In this document: positions 48,270-59,954 of the stretch, one piece after another | How the letters are laid out: each line of letters begins with the position of its first letter | Position numbering within the stretch: position 1 is the first letter of the stretch | Assembly: GCA_016801845.1 (NCBI GenBank) | Contig: CM028921.1 | Location: forward strand, 14,511,275-14,575,274 | Source of the DNA: Polydactylus sextarius | Taxonomy: Eukaryota; Chordata; Actinopteri; Polynemidae | Length of the DNA: 64,000 nt | Direction: 5' to 3' | Notes under the pieces: generated by a model | What the model was told of the DNA's origin: nothing | Databases searched by the model: none | What the model saw: only the letters and a program-made list of their open reading frames with translations | Program-made: the position numbers and the translations under genes

Positions 48270-48960
48270 GTCCTGAGAGGGCTTCAGGCAGACAGGCCTC
48301 ACCATCAGGTACGACATATCACTGTGGAAAACCTTGAGGCATCTCGACATCCTCTGTTGCCACCATGATAGATCCACTCCAGTTTGCATATGACAGCGAC
48401 AGAGACTCAGATATCACCTGTGCCGACTTTCCTTACTTAAGTTACAAAACAGCTGAAGCGTGTGAAAGTTCTATTTGTGGTTTTCAGTTCTGCTTTAAAC
48501 GCGATGAGGATACAAACTATCCTGAAAAGGCTTATTGATCTCAACATCAAATTGGGGTAAGTTCTATGGATCAGAGACTTTCTGTTCCTGCTGCCCACAG
48601 AGAGTCTGTGTCAGGGCTGCTTCTCTCTCTTCTTAACAAGTTTACGATCAATGAGAAACACTTCAAATCATTTAAGTATGCTAATGATACCAGACATCCA
48701 TCAGAGAACATACCCTTGAGAAAAGGCTGCTTGTCTGACTCACACCAAGGTCTTATAAAGGATTTAATTGAAAACAGACAGAAACAGTGGAAAGATTTGA
48801 ATATATTTATATTGAAAGGAGCAGTATATAAAATTGTGGCTAAAACTCATTCTGCAATAATGCATTGGCCTATACACATTGTGTATTTACACAAGACACC
48901 TCCCAGCCAGAAAATGGTGTTAGCATTCAATGAAAGGACACCTTCCTCAACTGGAATTTA
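48270..48960 (+). mobile_element. L2-type LINE reverse transcriptase relic
   Basis: Plus strand remnants in order: IDPLQFAYDSDRDSD (48367, compare LDPLQFAYR), FSSALNA with ILKRLIDLNIK (48485-48550, motif A region), LLLSLLNKF (48620) and FKSFKYANDT (48663). The last is the YADD box with its first catalytic Asp changed to Asn. The 131-residue ORF at 48566-48961 is therefore LINE debris, not a gene; its C-terminal half is not recognised. Confidence 0.7.
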
Positions 48961-48964
48961 ATTT

Positions 48965-51900
48965 AGAATATTTTCTGTTAGCTACATGTTGTGTTACAAT
49001 CACTATTAGTTTGTGGGCCAAAATAGGCAACACCAGACAAGCAATGACAGGTACTAGAGAACAGTTTATTAACAAAAACCAACAAACAAAAAAACACACT
49101 GTGGGAAAAAAAGGTCCAATAAACAAAAAGCCGGCTGCGGGCTGTGAGTGTAGATGAAGAGCGGGAACACTAGACAAAGGGACAGCCCTGACCTGCATAC
49201 TGACATGGACAAGGGGAAGCAAACAGACATAGAAGGAGAAGGTAAAAGGGGAAAGAGGGCACAGGAGTAGACACTTGACAGCAGGATCCTCACATCTTGT
49301 CTGATGTGGGTAAGATCAACAAACTCTGGCTCAGGAACAGAGTTAAAGGTTTGGTTGAGGGAATTGAATCTTAATGAACATCAGTTGATTTTTTTTTTTT
49401 TTTTTTTTTGACAATTTTTTTGTGACAGAAAAAATGTTTGCTTCTAAAGGTGATAAAAAAATATGACATCTGTGGACGTCAGAAAACAATCTTAAAAGTG
49501 TTGTTGTGTTGGAGAGAGTTTAGCTGCTCTCAGTGTACAGCAATTTCACCGATCGAAGACGGCGCAATCTGGTGGACTGATATTCTTTCAGGCTCGAGTC
49601 GGGTATCAGTATTAATTTGTAATGGGCCGGATGCGGGTTTAAGTATGACGAGTATGGGCGAGTCTCATTCTCACAATTAGACCCGTGCAGGACTCTGGTC
49701 CAAGAATACTTGATACATGACCAGGAGGATATATTTATAATAACTGAACCACTAACAATTACACCAATTAATGTGCAATCCCCTTTTACTCCCTGAGCCC
49801 CAGTGCAAATTAAACAAGTAAGGGAACTAACTCAGAAAAACAGGACTACATGCCACTGGACATCAAAAACTTCATAGGGAATCTTTACAGTACACCACAC
49901 TGTTTAATATCTATATATTATTTTAAGTGGTAGTTCAGTGGTAGTCTGCAATAATTTAAAAAAAAAAAAAAAAACAGGAAAAGACTGGTTACACTGGGAT
50001 GACAAAGGACACTGACATCAGCAACCTGAAGGTTTTATTTAGCAGATCACATGAGTTGGTGCAGCTTTTCAAGGTGACAAACCCTCTAGCAAGGACATCT
50101 GGTGGCCAGATTATGGATTATTTAGATTCACTGACCACAGAGATGATGTTTCACATTTCTCATTAATGTGGTGACTGTTAGTCTACAAAGTCAGTGTTCT
50201 GGTGGTTTTCCATCTGTTTGTGGTATAATAGTTTTTCCACCGACTTGCACTTCCAAACACAGAATCCCCTGACTTCTAAAGTAAACAGCTTTCTCACACT
50301 GAAACAGCAGGAAAGCAAATACACAGGAGAAACGGTGACATCCTTTTGATGTGCTGATAAGACTTAGTGTCTGTGAATCACTGCACTAACAGCAGATCAA
50401 ACTGTGCTTCTGTGGGATCAGACCATCAGAAAACTCTACAGGACACCCAGACTTTATCCTCTTCATAAATCTTTCTTTCAAGATATCCACCACTGTGTGA
50501 ATATTTCATTGCAGCCTCTGAAGTTGTCAGTTTTCTTTTGAAACAAACATGGAAACTCTCATCCCCAGTTCACTCTCCTGTCAGGACATAATCTATGCTG
50601 TATCTTTTTTTTTTTTTTTTTTTTTGGAGAATGGGCCAAACACAGAAAGCTTAACAAAAATAGAATGAAATACCTGAGAATTCAGAGATAGTTGAGAATT
50701 CTGATGAGATGTAATTAGAGTCAAGTTATATCTCAGGACTTGCCTTGTCTACTTTCCTACATTTCCCAGAATACCTCCCAACAGCAAATTACGACAGGTA
50801 CTTTCTAAATCTGTCCTGCTCATGTGTTTCTCTGCCCTGTGCAACTGCTGGATATTGCTACAACGAAACCTTCAGCTGACTCAGGGTGCATCACTGAAAT
50901 AACCTTGATTAAGTCTGTTGCTATTCTTTGATTCAGTAAATATGGCAACGAAAATACTCACTGATGAAAGTAAAAGTTTCGATCATTTCTTCATATATGT
51001 TACTGAGAGACAAGGCTCAAACACTCTCAATGAACAGTGGCATTCAAAAAAGATCTGATTATCTGAAAAAAAAAAAAGTCAGAAGGTATCAGTGAGTGGA
51101 CATGAAAATGTAACGCTGGTGAGATCAATATTTTTTATACCAATAAGAGATCAAATAGCAGCACAGTTCATACTGAAGTTGACAGAGAAAGTTATATATC
51201 TAGTAACCTGCTTTTCTCCATGAAGTGCCTTTTTGGAGTTTGCATGTGTTCTAACCTTTACTGTAGCAGTGTTAAGACCTGTCCAGAGTAAGTCAATGTT
51301 CAGGGTTGGTGACCCTATTCTGTCATTTTTCCTCACTTTCTAAAGATATGCGTCACAGTGACAGTCTGATCCAAGGAGACCATATTCATAGTCAGTTCAA
51401 AACATATCACCTGGAGATCTAACAAATTAAAATATGAGGGGATTTATTTCGGTTTTTTGATTTTGCATTGCTGGAAAAAATGACTGCTTGACATTTGAGT
51501 TCAGGAAATCTGAGTATATGCCAAATAACAACAGAAGTGATTCAATTTCAACATTTCAAGTTAAATTTTATGGTGCTTTTTTTGATCCTTGAAATTTCTA
51601 AATCTTTTATTTAATTTCCTAAAATTCAAGCTGGTGTGAAAATACACTGCTCCATAATTTTTGACAAAAAGAGATTTGAGTTCAGGGCATTTTACAATAC
51701 CTGGGAAACTCCCACATTTATGGCTGAAGAATCTCTAAACCAATGATTAAGTAAGAAGATGAAGTAAGTCAAATAGGAAGGTTCCTCTGAACTGACAGCA
51801 TGAAGAGGTGAGGAAGGGTGCAGCACACACACTCACACAGGAAATCATCCTCCTCACACACCTCCCATTCGGTGCTCAGTAGGAGTGTTTGAAAAACACC

Positions 51901-52240
51901 AGCTCCTGACTTCGCTTCCTCTCACCTCACAGCAGATATCCCATGATCCTTCCTGCTGCTCCTGCCAATGCAGTCACAGAGCAACAGTAAGGAAAATAAA
52001 ATTTTACTCATAGTGAATGTTTAAAAGAAGTGATCCACAGAAAACAAGACTGGTGAGACCATGTGAAAAATCTTCATTTATAGTAAAAAAAAAATGATAT
52101 CAGTTGTATTAATAATAAATGATGCTGTAGTATTTTAGAGTTACAACATGAATGCATCATCATGTCAGCTGACTGGACTGTTCAACCTCAGAGGACCAGT
52201 AAAGTCCTGACAGTTCATCCTGAGGTTATTATCTGAACCT
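48965..52240. other. Gene-free stretch, 3.3 kb
   Basis: Homopolymer T or A runs at 49390-49409, 49958-49975 and 50607-50625. No gene or clear element. Confidence 0.4.
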
Positions 52241-52242
52241 CA

Positions 52243-52522
52243 TTTAAAGGTCCCATATTATACCCTTTTCACAACAAGTCAAACATAGCTCTATGAGCTG
52301 CTACTGACCACGCCCCATTCCGGTACTGGTGGTGTGCTGGGTGATGCCCCCAGTCTCTCTGCCAGCACTGGAGTTTACTAAAGAAATGGCTGTCGCTTCT
52401 GTGCAACCTGTGTTGCACAGAACCATGTGTTTGAACCTGAGTCCAACCCAGGAAGAGGAGACACTTTTAGAAACACAGCCACACCGTATGGAGCAGGATG
52501 AATGGTTAATCTAAAACTAAAC
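52243..52522. mobile_element. Element with TTAA start and AGGTCCCATATTAT end, interrupted
   Basis: TTTAAAGGTCCCATATTATA at 52243 resembles the end of a widespread teleost DNA element that inserts at TTAA. The Tc1-like element at 52525 probably landed in it. Right-hand sequence after 53205 may be its continuation, but no matching opposite end was found. Confidence 0.4.
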
Positions 52523-52524
52523 TA

Positions 52525-53203
52525 CACTGACAGTCAAAAACTTTGAGGCCATATTTTTCAACATAATTTTTTATTTTGAAGCCCTAAACTGGATTTTTTT
52601 TTCATATGAATCATTTATTTGGGATATTGGCATACAGAAACAAAAACCAACAAAAAACAAACTAAAACAAAAAACTCAACAAAAAAATGGCACCTGCCAA
52701 ACACAAAGTGTCGCGATCCTAGTTGGGAGTTGTCACTCTCTTTCGCCCTAAATGCGGTCTATCATCATCAGTCCGTCGTGTTGTGGCGTTCAACCAGGTT
52801 TCTGATTGTGGGTCGGGAACAGCCCATACACCTGGCTATATCACTGTAGCTCAAACCGGCCTCCACCATACCCAGTTCCCGCAGATGTTGTTCACGTGAT
52901 AGACGTGGCATGATGCCGTTCACTGGACTAACAATGGTGGCCTTTTTTTGGCTTTTATATAGGCCTTCAAAACCAATCCTCAAATTGTGCAGATACCCAC
53001 TGAGTATTGCTCAAGGTGTATTTGGTCCACTTTTGCAAAGAGACCAACCCATGTGCAATGAACCGTGACAACATGACAACTCATCATTATTTCAACTACT
53101 CTAGCACTAAGTCATCAATAAATCCACAATGAATAATTACAACCCCCCTACTAGTAGAATTATGCATACATTTCTACCTCAAAGTTTCTATTGACTGTCA
53201 GTG
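52525..53203 (-). mobile_element. Tc1/mariner element, intact ends, deleted transposase
   Basis: Inverted ends CACTGACAGTCAAAAACTTT and AAAGTTTCTATTGACTGTCA-GTG face each other. TA dinucleotides flank both sides (52523-52524 and 53204-53205). Inside, the minus strand encodes MPRLSREQHLRELGMVEAGL then SYSDIARCMGCSRPTIRNLV, the transposase N-terminal helix-turn-helix. The catalytic DDE part is gone. 679 bp; could be moved only in trans. Confidence 0.85.
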
Positions 53204-53205
53204 TA

Positions 53206-54335
53206 TTAAAAACATTTAGCATCACCACTACATACACGTAGCATATTTGCATTTCAAAGCAAACTCAGTTTTGTGCCGTTTTCATAGGTGCATATGCGAC
53301 ACTGTGCATTAATGACATCCGAGGCAGAAAACTTATGCTGCTGTGAAATACCGGAGGTAATATTTTCAGTTGAAGCTGCACTTACTTGTATGACTACAGA
53401 TAAACTCACCATAACAGGTTACTAGAGGATGCAGCAGGTTGAGGAAGTCCCTATATGACAGACCACCCTGCCAATCTGCCTAAATGTCTTCTCGCTGCAG
53501 AATGCCTACAACATTAACAAAGCTGACTACGGCCTGACTACAGGGGCAGAGTGAGTCAAATCCTATTCCACGGCTTGTATCGCCATCTCTGCTTTGTAAA
53601 CATTGGCATGTTTTATATCCTCAGAAACATCAGAATCTCAGCTAAAAGCCGATATACCATCTAGTCCACTTCTACAACAATAAAACACAGGAAAACAAGT
53701 TCAATCAAGATCCGTCAAAACTGAATGAACCAGCAATAAAATATTCAATAATGTTCAAATGATTGATAAACATGATCATAAAACCGATCTTATCTTTGTT
53801 GTCTTGTTTACAAGATCTCCCAGGATTCTTTGTGAGCAGTTTCCGATCAAAAATCGTCTTTTCCTAGTAACAGCGATGTGATTGGATGACATATGAGCTA
53901 GCGCTTGCAAGAAAAAATTGCGAATAAGGCAGCTCTGTCTGCTGGGCGGGGATATTCTGTTACGTTGGAAATATCCCCGTCTGTGATGTAGATGACGGGA
54001 AGAAATCTAAGTGGACACTAACACTGGTACATTTACTGTTCAAATTTAATTTTTTGTGTGTAGAGGCAGTGTAAGATACTCAAAAAGACATCTCAATTTA
54101 TCTGACAATTGTGGGGATATTTCAACAAATGTCAATTTTATGGTGGCACTGGAGGAATTTATCCCCTGGACCCAGTGTTCTGTGTTCTGGGCCTAAGCTA
54201 CCAAATGACTATCTCTAGGCCAAATGGCTGTCTGTTGACTCCCAGAGTTGTACAATACAAATTCTGTACTTCTGTACTAAACGCTGCTTTCAGATTTTTG
54301 AAAAATCCAGCTTCAGGCTCCAACTGAAGCTGGAG
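53206..54335. other. Gene-free stretch
   Basis: May contain the continuation of the element interrupted at 52522. An 11-bp inverted repeat TCCAGCTTCAG / CTGAAGCTGGA lies at 54306-54334. No gene seen. Confidence 0.4.
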
Positions 54336-55454
54336 AACGACAGAATGTAGCCAGGTAGTTCACCATACCCTCACCATACCAGTCTCTGTAGTGCTTTAAC
54401 ACCTGTTGGTTTTGGCATTTGTTCAATTGCATGCACTGTTTCTGGGTCTATCTTCAGACCATCTGCTGTCAGGAGATGTGTGATGTATGTAGCCTCCTTT
54501 TTCCTTAGTTTGAACTTGTCTGCATTGAGTATGATGTTTATTTGTCTAATGTTCTTTTGTCTGCAGATTTGTATTATGATCTCGCTGGGGCATTTCTTGT
54601 GTCTCACCTTGTCCTCTGATCAGCACATCGTCAGCAACCTGGCAGGTCATTCAGCACTTGTATGAGCTTTCACTAAAAAATTTCTGGAACCAGACTGACC
54701 CCCATTGGGAGCGTCAACCATCTGCATCATCCAAATGGTGTCGCAAATGTGGTCATTTGTTTCGTTGTCTTTTCTTTTAACTTTACATGCCAGAAGCCAC
54801 TTTTGACATTGCATACTGAAAAGACTTTAGCCATAGACACATCTGGAAGCATGTCCTCAATAGTTTGCAATGGGAAATGACTATACATCAGCACCTTGTT
54901 CAGATGTTTTGGATCTATACATACCCTTAGCTTCCCATTTGGCTTTTGCACAACCACCATCCCATTAATCCAGTGCTGTGTTCCACAGGTGTGATGATTC
55001 CTCTGTGCTGTAGGTTCTGTAGTTCAGCTTTCAGTGGTGACAGGCATAATGACAGGCCTCTTTGGTAGTTGTACTAACTTTGCTGAGTCATCAATATCCA
55101 AAGTGGACTCTCCTTCAAGCCATCACCAGTGAACATGTCAGCATACTCTGCCTGTATCTTCTCCATTGTCCACTGGTCCCTTGTAGGCTTCATCACTGGC
55201 ATTTCTCAAACTATGCTGTCAATAGCCATAATATTCTCATAGTGCACTTCAATCAACTGCATTCCCTCACTGGTACTGTACCACATCTATCCATCATTTG
55301 GAACTCCAACTGGTGCAGCTTCTGATTTCTAAGCGTTTCTAAGCGTAAATTTAAATTTGCCCAGAGGCTTGAGCTTGCTTCTGTTGTACATCAATAGCAT
55401 ACTCTTTATGTCTTCAGTCTTGGTATTTGTATTAAGCAGATCAATTGGAATGAT

Positions 55455-55654
55455 TTAGAGAAAACGGGAAATGCGCCTCTTTATGAGGATTATTAATATT
55501 GATTAACAATTAATCATAATCAACAATCAATTGCACTTATTAACAGTCTATTAAAGCCAGGGTGCCACCTCTTGCTGACGTCTAAAAGGATTGTTTTACG
55601 TCGGAAATTTAGAATGAAATTCAACAAATTTAGATTGTTATTAAATTAATTTTA

Positions 55655-55696
<42 letters not shown>

Positions 55697-56701
55697 ATAA
55701 ATTGGGTCAGGGTGAAAGGAATCTAGTTGAACTGGACTAACGATCGTAATATCGAAGTCTACAAATAACTAATTTAAATGAACTGTAGTTTAGATTTTAT
55801 ACTATCAGACCTCAAACCCAAGAGCAAGGATTAAACTCAGCCTGCTTCAGCTTGTGGTTCAGGGGCTCTGCCGGGCTCAGGAACTGATGTAGTGGCGTGA
55901 CAAGTCCCAGGTGGAATATCTCGGGGCTGACGAACCGCGGCGCAGATGTTTGGTCCTGGGCGTGTGTGTGAATCGCTCTGACTCAGTGTCTGCCTCCTGG
56001 CGGTGACTGCTGCTGATGCTCAGACTGCTGGTGGATGGTTGGATCATTTGTTTCTGATCTGCTTGAACTCTTTGCGGGTCGAGGATGATGATAGCAGGTC
56101 TGATCAGTGAAGATGTTTCTCGATCGTAGATGAAGAATTTGAACATTTGGCCGAACGATACAAAAACTCTCTCAATTAATGTTGGCTGGCGAAATTAAGA
56201 AAACTTTAAGTTGCATTTCAACTTAGTTACAAGAAAAAAAAAAGTATTATTATGACTGTGACCTTATTGGGAGGAATGGTTATTTGCAATGTGACACAAA
56301 CAATAATGAGACATTTATGAGTGCATTGGTGAATAGTTCTCAAAACAACTGAATACTTCCTGTATAATATAATGATCATAACAGGTGATAACATAATAAA
56401 GACAAATAATATTACATTAATTAATTAAAGTCTGGATGGTTATATAAAGAATGTAAATGAGTCTTTAGGTTTCAATATGAGTACTTAAAGTGTTTTTTGC
56501 ACCTTGGAATGTGGCACCAACTGGTCCAGGTTGGCTTCGGTCAGATAAGAGAGAAAAGGGAGTTTTTATGGCTTCTGGGAGAAGAGTTTGGGGGTCACTA
56601 ACAGTTTTATTCCTCTGGCCTGTCCAAGTGTAAGGAGATCCAGGTCCTGTGGATGAGTTCATCTACATTCTTAAAGGGTGATAATCAGTGGGTTCTCTAC
56701 A
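55455..56701. mobile_element. 1247-bp insertion inside the gypsy element, flanked by AATGAT
   Basis: AATGAT occurs at 55449-55454 and again at 56702-56707, just where the gypsy frame breaks off and resumes. The insert ends TTAGAGAA ... TTCTCTACA, short inverted ends like those of an LTR (TG...CA on one strand with one end mutated). Length and 6-bp duplication would suit a solo LTR. No protein is recognised. A (GT)n run lies inside at 55659-55694. Confidence 0.65.
55659..55694. repeat. (GT)18 microsatellite
   Basis: 36 bases of GT inside the 1247-bp insert. Confidence 0.95.
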
Positions 56702-57484
56702 AATGATATTACAGGAATCCCCACAGTCTATTTGGAATTTCACAGTCTTCTTTCTTTCCTACAAAAAGCGGTGTCTTGTGGTGTTTATCAGAATGTACTG
56801 AACTCACACTCTATCTCTTCTGCAGTTTCATAGAGAATTTCTTCAAACTCATCAATTTCATATTCTGCTACATTATGCACTGGTTTCTTTTTCCTTTCCT
56901 TTTCTTCTGGCCGCTGACCTCGAATACATTTTACTGCAATGTGATTGTTTCTGCCACATTTCTTGCACTTCTTACTGTGTGCATTTGTGCTTGCTTTTCT
57001 CATGTAATTTACCACAGAATTTACGGTCCATTTTAGTCATTGTCTGTTTGTAGTGTCCTGGTCTCTGTACTGCATGTACTTCTACCACTGTTGATCCAGA
57101 GATAGCGACATAAGTATCATTTACCCATGACAGCTCCGTGGCTCTGCACAGCTGAATGCATGCGTCCAGGTTCATGTTCTTCTCACAGAGCAACTGCTCC
57201 CTCATGCAGTTCTTGTTGCTTCCACACACAATCCGATCCTGAATCAGCTCATAAAGTTCTAAAGTTACACGTTTTCACCAACACTTTCAGGTCTGTCACA
57301 TAACTGTCTATAGTTTCACTCGAGCCGTGGTTTCTCGTAGAAAAAAAAAAAAAAACATTCCACAGACTAGACTTTCCAGTATCTCTCTTCCACTGTTCCC
57401 AACAAGATGACTGAAGAGTTTTAGTTTGTCTTTTCGACGTCAACGTCATGCATACAGCAAGTATTCTTCCCTGCAAGACTTTGC

Positions 57485-58165
57485 AAGGTTACCTGATGCA
57501 CGACTGGGGAGGTTTCAGTCCTTCCGTTTTGGGTGGTGGTATGCTAGTCTCTGGCTAGCTGTACGCTAATTTCTTCCGGCGTCCTAACTCCAGGTTAGAT
57601 GAATCCACAAATGGTCAAGTACGTGGCCGCTCTCACCATGTTTTATTCCTGTTTTTTTTCACACAAATGAGGACTACAGAATAACTTTATATGAGCCCAA
57701 CGGGGCAGCAGGCTAGCATCCAGTGAAATCTCTATGCCGCTCATCCGTCTCCCCCAAGGCGTCTCCTTCTGGTGTCGTACCTAAACAGGACTGTGCTGAC
57801 ATGATTACTATTGACATAGGGTCTAGGCCTCAATGTATATGTCTGTCACCATCAGGACTGAAACCACCTACACAAGAGGACTGAGGAGTCTTTACAGATT
57901 TAATTCAGGTGAGATAACTTGGCCATGGAGTCTGCACCACACCATTGACAAAATGAAAAATCTGGATGGGTGAGGTCGAGTTTCATACTGCAGAGGCTGA
58001 GTATTTGATATCAAATTTCTTCAAATCATCCAGGTAATCAGTTTTCAGTCTTAAAGAGTCACATTTTCTCTCTGAAACTGATATATTCAGTAAATGATAT
58101 GGTGGCATGAAAAAAAGATAGGATCCCTTTCATAATCACAGCCAATGAAGCATTTTCTTTTTTGA
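57485..58165. other. Region upstream of the gypsy gag
   Basis: It may include the element's 5' leader, but no LTR pair or primer-binding site could be identified. A 12-bp inverted repeat GGTTTCAGTCCT (57511) / AGGACTGAAACC (57854) is present. Confidence 0.35.
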
Positions 58166-58169
58166 TATA

Positions 58170-58310
58170 TTATTTTTTGGGCATTTTTGCCTTTAATGAT
58201 AGATACAGTGAAGAGAGACAGTGGGGGACAGAAGTGCAGGAAGGTTTGACTCGGATTAGGATTCAAACCAGCAAACAGCTGCACGGCATATATCAGTGGC
58301 AGCTGGTTAA
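58170..58310 (-). mobile_element. tRNA-derived SINE
   Basis: On the minus strand GGTTTGAATCC (58269-58259) is a near-perfect pol III B box. It is followed by TCCTGCACTTCTGTCCCCCA, CTGTCTCTCTTCACTGTATC and the typical end ATTAAAGGCAAAAATGCCC. The A-box part is partly lost near 58300. The tail AAAAAATAATAT closes it. Confidence 0.7.
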
Positions 58311-58314
58311 TACG

Positions 58315-59845
58315 GGGAGCTGGGGTGCCACCCCCATCAAAAATCGCTTCCTCCTCTCCCACATAAATTAATTAGATAATAAATAAATGATTAGTAATTA
58401 AAATGGATTACTTATACCATGTATACCAGCATTTATTGAAAATTAGTTGTCTTTGATTAATGACTTTCTGTGTAATATATTGATTTTCTGGTTGCAGGAC
58501 ACCAGGCAAATAGATGTGTATATAGCTCCTTAAATTTTTGCAGGTGACCTGAGGCTGCTCTTTGATTGGCTCCCCGGGGCACACATCTCTGTGCCGCTGG
58601 CAAATCAGTGTTGTTTTATGTTCTTATTTATCAATAGAGATTGATTCTCGACACCTTCATATACATATATACCACCACTGGTATATACTGGTATATACAC
58701 CAATGTGGTGCGCCATAATCACTCAGCTATGTAGGTGCACAGCCAATGAAGTATTTTCATTCCACTAATCAGTATCTTGTCAAATGTGAGGGAAGTATAT
58801 GTGCTGAATCTCAGTGTGTCTTCTTTCTATAGAAAGAAAAAAAAACTGTAGCTCACAAATCAACCAGGACACATTTTTAGTTTTCACTTTAATTACGTTT
58901 GATGTAATTGGACAACTACAACCTAATTAAATCTGACATCTTGCCTACACACACTCCACATTGAAGTAAGGCCTTATCTTAGGAGGTTCTTTTTCCTGCT
59001 AAGTGAAACATCTCCACTGGCATCATGCTGCTCCTGAGTCAATCGAAATTTAAAGTAACCAACATTTTCCTTGCTTGTTTAATATTCATGCTGCTCTATT
59101 GGAAATGGAACTGGAACTCGGGCAGTCCTGAACAAATAGTTTACTTGGTGTAAATTTAAAACCCAGTTTCTCTTCCTTGATCAGGGAGAGATTTGCATTT
59201 TTCTGGTTTTCAGTCATGTCCTTTGTTCACTTTACAGCAGCTCACATTCACAACATTAAGTAGTAAAAACCAGATTTTTCTGATTTTAGTGAATCCACCT
59301 CTCAACCAGACCAGTACATTAAATTACATTTAATTATTTGCTTTTATCCAAAGCAACTTGTATTTGGACTCAGTGTTAAGTATCTTACCTGCAGGTACAT
59401 TTGGAACCTCAGATTCTACAATTAGTGAACAACCCTTGCAGTTGTACACTTCTGCAAACAAGTGTAGCTGAAGTTACCAAAATCTAATGACTTCATAAAC
59501 TCCTTCTGTAGTGTCCACAAGACCTGAAAACACAATACCTTAAAGCTGTCGGCTGTTAAAGCTGTCAACAGTCCAGAGGTGTAAACATAACTTAATGTTT
59601 ATTAAATACTATTATTTTTTTCCATTGTAAACATTAGGAATCTTCCATCAATCTTGTCTTGTGTTAAACAACTTTGGGTTCTTCTGGGTGCAATTCTCAT
59701 TGATTTTTGTTCTGTCTTTCTTCAGTCTCAGGCATCATGTGTGACGTACATGCTGGAACAGAGGCTGCCAGTCAAATCCTGCTGCTGTAACGTGACCATG
59801 TGAATAGCAAGTTAGTTATTAGATGGTAATTTGAGCAGAGTGGAT
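58315..59845. other. Gene-free stretch
   Basis: At 59320-59360, ATTACATTTAATTATTTGCT and TTTTATCCAAAGCAACTTGT match a very common teleost dispersed repeat. No gene seen. Confidence 0.45.
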
Positions 59846-59852
59846 GTGAGGA

Positions 59853-59950
59853 TATAAAACATTGGCTCAGCCCTGGCTGATACAAAGCCTTGGCTCCCAC
59901 GCTTCTGTTGACTTCACTAACTTAAACAGCACTTTGCATCTGAACACTGG
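59853..59950 (+). promoter_or_regulatory. Possible TATA box and noncoding first exon
   Basis: TATAAAA (59853-59859) lies about 30 bp before a short stretch that ends in a good donor, CTGG|GTATGT (59951). This could be the start of an unseen transcript whose coding exons lie outside the window. Evidence is weak. Confidence 0.15.
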
Positions 59951-59954
59951 GTAT

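Larger units (their letters stand above)
54340..57480 (-). mobile_element. Ty3/gypsy LTR retrotransposon remnant (gag, protease, RT), interrupted
   Basis: Minus strand, 5' to 3': gag pieces at 57476-57249 (SSETIDSYVTDLKVLVKTC) and 57229-56972. A CCHC zinc knuckle CKKCGRNNHIAVKC lies at about 56915-56960. After the insert at 55455-56701, a protease-RT linker (KLKPLGKFKFTLR, about 55350) follows. Reverse-transcriptase blocks are MVVVQKPNGKLRVCIDPKHL at 54960 and FNTPFG-like ATPFG at 54730, then LNADKFKLRKKEATYITHLL and RLVW at 54530-54371. Several frameshifts. The YxDD region, RNase H, integrase and LTRs are not seen, so the copy is dead. Confidence 0.85.

Noticed and set aside
48566..48961. 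131-residue ORF as a novel protein
   Set aside because: Its first half continues L2 reverse-transcriptase motifs (FKSFKYANDT) that begin upstream in another frame; it is LINE debris.
54371..57476. Exapted gag or pol gene
   Set aside because: The CCHC knuckle and RT blocks are readable, but the frame is broken repeatedly and interrupted by a 1.2-kb insert, so no intact domesticated ORF remains.
57511..57865. 12-bp inverted repeat GGTTTCAGTCCT / AGGACTGAAACC as transposon ends
   Set aside because: No target duplication, and 12 bp over 355 bp is within chance for a window this size.
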